Positions 51,914-57,214 of a DNA stretch of 57,214 nucleotides are shown here, piece after piece. The stretch comes from Pseudomonadota bacterium (GTDB taxonomy: Bacteria; Pseudomonadota; Alphaproteobacteria; Rickettsiales; SXRF01): contig CAUJHR010000021.1 of assembly GCA_963205195.1 (NCBI GenBank), forward strand, positions 1-57,214, written 5' to 3'. The translations under genes and the position numbers were made by a program. Numbering within the stretch: the first letter of the stretch is position 1; the number at the start of each line of letters is the position of its first letter. The notes below the pieces were generated by a model. The model did no database searches. It saw only the letters and a list, made by a program, of their open reading frames with translations, and was not told the DNA's origin.

Positions 51914-53172
51914 ATTACATTCGCCTGCAATTTATTATTGGCTGCATTTTTTATAGCTGCTTTTATGATGCTTCCGGGTATGCAGTCTTTATCCAGTTCG
52001 ACCACAGAGAAATGCGGGGTTTTGCCGATGCGCTCTTTTTCTACGAGTATATCAGTTGTAACGCCGATCTGCGCCTTTAAATATTTGCTGAGGTTTTTTT
52101 CTCCTGCATGGCGTAGTAAAGCGGCGCGTTCCTTGCGAATGGTTTTTGCAACCTGCGGCATCTTTGCGGCTGGTGTTCCGGTGCGGGCAGAGTAGGGAAA
52201 CACATGCAGATAAATCAAATTTGCTTCGCTCACTAAATCCAAAGTGTTTTGGAACATCTCATCGCTTTCAGTTGGGAACCCGGCAATAATATCAGCACCG
52301 AAAACCACGTCTGGGCGCAGCTCACGCAATTTTGTACAGAAATCAATAATATCCTGCCTGTTATGCCTGCGCTTCATCCGTTTCAGCACCATATCATCAC
52401 CAGCCTGCAAGCTTATATGTATATGCGGCATCAGGCGCTGTTCATTGGCGAATAGATCATAGAGATCATAGTCAACTTCCACGGCGTCAATTGAAGAGAT
52501 ACGCAAGCGTTTAAGATCAGGTACAAGATTGAGTAACCGGCGGCACATGCTGCCAAGGGTAGGGGAGCCGGGCAGATCCTTGCCGTAATCGCTTATATCA
52601 ACTCCTGTAAGCACAATCTCGTTATACCCGGATTCTACAAGATTTTTAACCTGAGCTACTATCTCTCCCATAGGAACAGAACGGCTATTGCCGCGCCCAA
52701 ATGGTATTATACAGAAAGTGCAGCGATGGTCGCATCCATTCTGCACCTGCACAAAAGCCCGTGCCTTGCCATCAAATGATGCAACCATATGCGATGCGGT
52801 TTCTTTCACCGACATGATGTCATTTACGAGGATTTTCTCAGTTGTGAGTTGCCAGTTGTCAGCGTTCAGTAATGAATATGATTGGCTTTTTAATTTTTCC
52901 TCGTTTCCTATTACGCTGTCAACTTCCGGCATGTCGGCATATTGCTTTGGGTTTATCTGCGCCCCGCAGCCGGTCACGATAATTTTCGCGTGCGGGTTTT
53001 CCTTGCGGGCTTTGCGTATGGACTGGCGCACCTGCCTCTCGGCTTCAGCTGTTACCGCGCAGCTATTGAATATCATTGCGTTTGCAAGTCCGGCTTCATC
53101 CGCCTGCTGCTTGATTATTTCGCCTTCATATATATTCATCCGGCAACCGAAATTTATGATCTGGTTGCTCAT
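51910..53172 (-). CDS. mtaB: tRNA t6A37 methylthiotransferase MtaB
   Basis: MtaB adds a methylthio group to t6A at position 37 of tRNA. The 420-residue radical SAM protein has the N-terminal UPF0004 domain with three cysteines (INFGCRMN, NSCAVT, VTGCGAQ), the radical SAM cluster motif GCDHRCTFC, and the GDDMVLKRMKRRHNR segment that favours MtaB over MiaB. A TRAM-like end follows. It overlaps both neighbours by four bases. Confidence 0.94.
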   Translation of the reverse strand: MSNQIINFGCRMNIYEGEIIKQQADEAGLANAMIFNSCAVTAEAERQVRQSIRKARKENPHAKIIVTGCGAQINPKQYADMPEVDSVIGNEEKLKSQSYSLLNADNWQLTTEKILVNDIMSVKETASHMVASFDGKARAFVQVQNGCDHRCTFCIIPFGRGNSRSVPMGEIVAQVKNLVESGYNEIVLTGVDISDYGKDLPGSPTLGSMCRRLLNLVPDLKRLRISSIDAVEVDYDLYDLFANEQRLMPHIHISLQAGDDMVLKRMKRRHNRQDIIDFCTKLRELRPDVVFGADIIAGFPTESDEMFQNTLDLVSEANLIYLHVFPYSARTGTPAAKMPQVAKTIRKERAALLRHAGEKNLSKYLKAQIGVTTDILVEKERIGKTPHFSVVELDKDCIPGSIIKAAIKNAANNKLQANVI

Positions 53173-54017
53173 ATCTCCACCGTGCCTTCGAATTCTTTTT
53201 CTATCTCTCCGCCAAGCAGGATGTGGTTGTCTTCCTGAAGCTCTACAGTAACCACTTCATTAGAGTTCATAAATTTTACAATTGCGCTGCCTATATCACT
53301 GTTTAGTTTGTTTGCCGCAGCAAGTATTGCACAGGCTCCTGTGCCACAGGCGGCAGTAAGTCCTGCTCCGCGTTCCCATGTTTTTGCAGTAATTATGTAG
53401 GAATTACCATCAATATTGGCAGTTATTTGTGCAAAGCTGACATTGACTCGCTTTGGAAAAACTTCTGTAGAATTCTCAATTTTTGAACCAATTTTTCTAA
53501 CTTCGGCATCGCTTGGTATTTCATCCATAAAGAACACCACGTGGGGGTTGCCCATGCTTACAAATGTTGGATTTTTGAAACCGCTGAAGCTTTCTATTTT
53601 CTTTGCGGCTTCTTCTGTAGGTATCGCCAGCGGAATATCCTGCCAGTCAAACTTCGGCGCGCCCATATCCACCAGAATATAATCATCCTGCTCTTTTACA
53701 CCCTGCAAAACTGCTGCATTGGTTTCTATGCTTACAGGTAATCTGCCGAGCTCTTTATATAACATATCGGCGATGCAGCGCGTAGCATTGCCGCAGGCAT
53801 CAACCTCGCCGCCATCTGCATTATATATATGCATAAAAACATCTGCTTTATCGGATTCTTTGAGCATTAGCAGTTGGTCGCACCCCTTTGTCGCTGGGTT
53901 ATCGCGTGCTGAAATAGCCCGTATTTGCTCTGCAGACAGGCTGATTTCCTGCTTTTTTGCGTCGAAAATGACAAAGTCATTTCCCGCGCCGTTCATTTTT
54001 ATAAAGTCCAGTTTCAT
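53169..54017 (-). CDS. dapF: diaminopimelate epimerase
   Basis: DapF converts LL- to meso-diaminopimelate for lysine and peptidoglycan. The 282-residue protein has the two catalytic cysteines in EVDACGNATRC and TAACGTGAC, the N-terminal MNGAGNDFV, and GNPHVVFF. It starts the dapF-mtaB-ftsY operon. Confidence 0.97.
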   Translation of the reverse strand: MKLDFIKMNGAGNDFVIFDAKKQEISLSAEQIRAISARDNPATKGCDQLLMLKESDKADVFMHIYNADGGEVDACGNATRCIADMLYKELGRLPVSIETNAAVLQGVKEQDDYILVDMGAPKFDWQDIPLAIPTEEAAKKIESFSGFKNPTFVSMGNPHVVFFMDEIPSDAEVRKIGSKIENSTEVFPKRVNVSFAQITANIDGNSYIITAKTWERGAGLTAACGTGACAILAAANKLNSDIGSAIVKFMNSNEVVTVELQEDNHILLGGEIEKEFEGTVEI

Positions 54018-54207
54018 TGCTGCAATATATAGCTTGTTTATGATTGATTCTAGGGGCTAGTATAAAAATATGGTACGCATGTCAAAATTTTTTCTGATTT
54101 AAGCGGGATTTTGCTACGGATACCTAAAAATTGGCACTCTTAAAGTGGCTAAAACCCTAGAGAAAACGAATAATATAAAAAAAACGTAAAAAAAGTGTTT
54201 TTCATGC

Positions 54208-54236
54208 TTGACTATGGCGTAATGATTCGTCATAAA
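54208..54236 (+). promoter_or_regulatory. candidate 16S rRNA promoter
   Basis: TTGACT (54208-54213), a 17-base spacer and CATAAA (54231-54236) lie about 90 bases before the left arm of the processing stem. The upstream stretch is A-rich, like an UP element. The rest of 54018-54207 shows no convincing gene. Confidence 0.4.
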
Positions 54237-54323
54237 GACCATCCTTTCTTGAGCGGCTTCGATTTGGAGGTTGCTTGATTGACGGCTCCAAAAAGCCCCG
54301 ATCTGTAATTTGATAGTGTGAAG

Positions 54324-54344
54324 AGCATTTAAGCGCAGGTGGCG
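54324..54344 (+). other. pre-16S processing stem, left arm
   Basis: This 21-base arm (AGCATTTAAGCGCAGG...) is nearly the reverse complement of 56138-56158 after the 16S gene, with two changes, both compatible with G-U pairing. The pairing extends outwards through GTGTG/CACAC. It is the expected RNase III substrate around a single 16S rRNA. Further hairpins, CGTTCAT/ATGAACG and TGCACAATA/TATTGTGCG, lie between this arm and the gene. Confidence 0.7.
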
Positions 54345-54573
54345 TTGTGTCACTGCAATGGACTTTTTCGGAAGATCCGGCGTAGTTGAAATTAACAGCA
54401 CAATGTCATTTGCGACGCATATGAAAAATTATGCACAATAACTAATCGATATAAGTCCAAGGCGCATTCGATTAGGATGATATTGTGCGTGTTTCCGAAA
54501 ATTAAAGTCCTATAGAAATATAGGCAAATTGCGCAAGCGTTCATAAATTCATATGAACGATTTGCTAGAATTC

Positions 54574-56062
<1,489 letters not shown>

Positions 56063-56137
56063 AAGGATTTTGTTTATTCAACATGTTTGGATTATCCAAG
56101 CCTCTGTATGTTAAACGAATCATTATACATGATGCCT

Positions 56138-56158
56138 CGCCATCTGCGCCTAAATGCT
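56138..56158 (+). other. pre-16S processing stem, right arm
   Basis: This arm pairs with 54324-54344 to close the 16S precursor into one long stem. It lies about 75 bases after the mature 3' end and just ahead of the first terminator. Confidence 0.7.
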
Positions 56159-56172
56159 CACACACAAATTGC

Positions 56173-56206
56173 AAAAGGCTCTGGATTAATTTCCAGAGCC
56201 TTTTTT
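56173..56206 (+). terminator. first intrinsic terminator after 16S rRNA
   Basis: AAAAGGCTCTGG and CCAGAGCCTTTT form a perfect 12-bp stem, followed by further T residues. This ends the 16S transcription unit about 110 bases past the mature RNA. Confidence 0.92.
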
Positions 56207-56283
56207 GTTTGTGGGTTTTTAATGCGCCCGCTATCGCGCCTACTGGCGCTCACATTGCGCGCAGCTCTGCTGGCTGATGGCTC

Positions 56284-56336
56284 AATGACCTACTGGTCAT
56301 TACTAAAAGCCCCGGTGGAAACGCCTGGGCTTTTTT
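56284..56336 (+). terminator. second terminator region after 16S rRNA
   Basis: A 7-bp hairpin (AATGACC/GGTCATT, 56284-56301) is followed by AAAAGCCC paired with GGGCTTTT (56305-56336), with a T-run. It looks like a backup terminator for the rRNA unit. The stretch from 56337 to 56542 shows no gene I can support. Confidence 0.7.
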
Positions 56337-56542
56337 GTTTATGCTCGTTTTATAATATGCCTTGAAAATGTCCTGTTTTATATGCCGTGCAGCTCCACTT
56401 GATGATGGATCGTGCCGCCTGCTTGTGGCACTATGTTCTATTTCTTGTTTCAATGGACTCATTGATAACGACATAACTATTAGAATAAAAAGTTCCTTTC
56501 TTACTTGACCACCTAATTCTCCATTGCTAACCATAATATATT

Positions 56543-57172
56543 ATGGCTATTCCAAAAGGTCTAACGGATGAACATTTCAGAAAGGCAGTTGCCTTAATTG
56601 ATAGTGAGGGAGTGCCTAGAACGAGGAATTCTGTTCACTACGATTTGATAATAAATAAAAAGCCATATCCGCCTAAATATGTGATTTCTTTAGCTCATAA
56701 ATATAACACTGGTCAGGAGTTCTCATCATTCAATTTTAACGCAATAGAAGCAAAAAATTATTTTGAGACTAGGGGATATAGAATTATTGATCGTAGAAAA
56801 AATAAAGAACAAAAATTTATAGCCCCTGAAGAAGACGATCTTGAATTTAAAGAAGGGAAAGAACGTTTTACATTACATCGGAAGTTAGAGCGTTCCGCAG
56901 CTTTATCTCGACAGGTAAAAGCAAAACGATTAGAAGAAACCGGTAGATTAGGATGTGATGTTTGTGATCATGATTTTGAAGAAGTATACGGTGATATAGG
57001 TAGAGGTTTTATCGAATCACACCATAAAGTTCCTATTTCGCAGCTTAATGGAGAAACAGTAACAAAAATGTCAGATATTGCATTGGTATGTTCTAATTGT
57101 CACCGAATGTTACATAGAAAAGAATTATTGTATATTGAAGAGCTAAAGCAGATTGTTAATAAAGCCAAATGA
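56543..57172 (+). CDS. HNH endonuclease with McrA-like N-terminal domain
   Basis: The 209-residue protein has an N-terminal domain (about 5-82; HFRKAVALIDSEGVPRTRNSVHYDLI..KPYPPKYVISLA) of the type found at the head of McrA-like type IV restriction enzymes. The C-terminal HNH nuclease has zinc cysteines Cys138, Cys141, Cys183 and Cys186, and the catalytic ESHHKVP (His160-His161), DIALVCSNCHRMLH. It may cut modified foreign DNA, but whether it recognises methylated or phosphorothioated bases cannot be read from sequence. It is much more AT-rich than neighbouring core genes and sits just after the rRNA terminators, consistent with acquisition. Confidence 0.82.
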   Translation: MAIPKGLTDEHFRKAVALIDSEGVPRTRNSVHYDLIINKKPYPPKYVISLAHKYNTGQEFSSFNFNAIEAKNYFETRGYRIIDRRKNKEQKFIAPEEDDLEFKEGKERFTLHRKLERSAALSRQVKAKRLEETGRLGCDVCDHDFEEVYGDIGRGFIESHHKVPISQLNGETVTKMSDIALVCSNCHRMLHRKELLYIEELKQIVNKAK

Positions 57173-57214
57173 TTCCCGCCATAAATATTGGGTTTATATA
57201 TATTGACACACGTA

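Noticed and set aside
54114..54401. Minus-strand frame of 95 residues upstream of 16S
   Set aside because: It overlaps the rRNA promoter and processing arm and shows no recognisable protein pattern or ribosome site.
56250..56534. Minus-strand frame of 94 residues after the 16S terminators
   Set aside because: It runs through the second terminator hairpin and has no coding character.

Overview
The window is chromosomal DNA from an alphaproteobacterium of moderate-to-low GC. The 16S rRNA gene, the tig-clpP-clpX-hupB block, the dapF-mtaB-ftsY operon, the ccm operon and a ChpT plus hybrid-CheA chemotaxis operon all fit that class. Three features lean towards the Rickettsiales or a deep relative with flagella: the 16S gene stands alone with its own terminators and no tRNA or 23S behind it, secD has no secF after it, and a membrane-anchored retropepsin of the rickettsial APRc type is present. 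Assignment below class is inference from gene content, not from a tree.

Layout. 1-3303: an acetyltransferase, rarA, uppP and an AT-rich unknown membrane protein. 3304-4206: a small accessory patch with tRNA-Asp and tRNA-Val, two related repeat modules, a GIY-YIG gene and tRNA-like debris. 4222-8301 (minus): hupB, clpX, clpP and tig, with no lon. 8302-8698: non-coding, dense in palindromes and tandem repeats. 8699-13378 (minus): an unknown protein, lolA, a mazEF pair with an apparently leaderless promoter, and ftsK. 13526-16506: a lone Flp pilin, a hydrolase and a secreted Q/N-rich protein. 16608-25098: a REC-Fis regulator, an S24-like repressor lacking the catalytic serine, then chpT-cheA-cheW-cheY-cheB-cheR and queF. 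25104-27400 (minus): galU-ugd for UDP-glucuronate. 27543-29855: rpmG-yajC-secD. 29915-35119: sodB, a short phytoene-synthase-like gene, a HisN-type phosphatase, rpsU, a hydrolase, a PAP2 phosphatase and dadA. 35226-39938: ccmD-E-F-unknown-G-H-I for cytochrome c maturation. 40066-41105: three small unknown genes. 41107-46679 (minus): bactofilin, M23 peptidase, rsmB, retropepsin, an unknown protein and guaB. 46991-54017: ornithine/lysine decarboxylase, a DUF4139 protein, flagellin, then dapF-mtaB-ftsY. 54208-56336: the 16S transcription unit. 56543-57172: an HNH endonuclease of McrA-like build.

The cell implied is flagellated and chemotactic. It makes meso-diaminopimelate peptidoglycan and c-type cytochromes, has an outer membrane with lipoprotein transport, and carries a few defence or selfish genes. 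The parts most worth a second look are the regulatory locus beside the chemotaxis operon (16724-18145), the tRNA-Asp end duplicated on either side of the GIY-YIG gene, the J-like protein inside the ccm operon, and the HNH protein beside the 16S gene.
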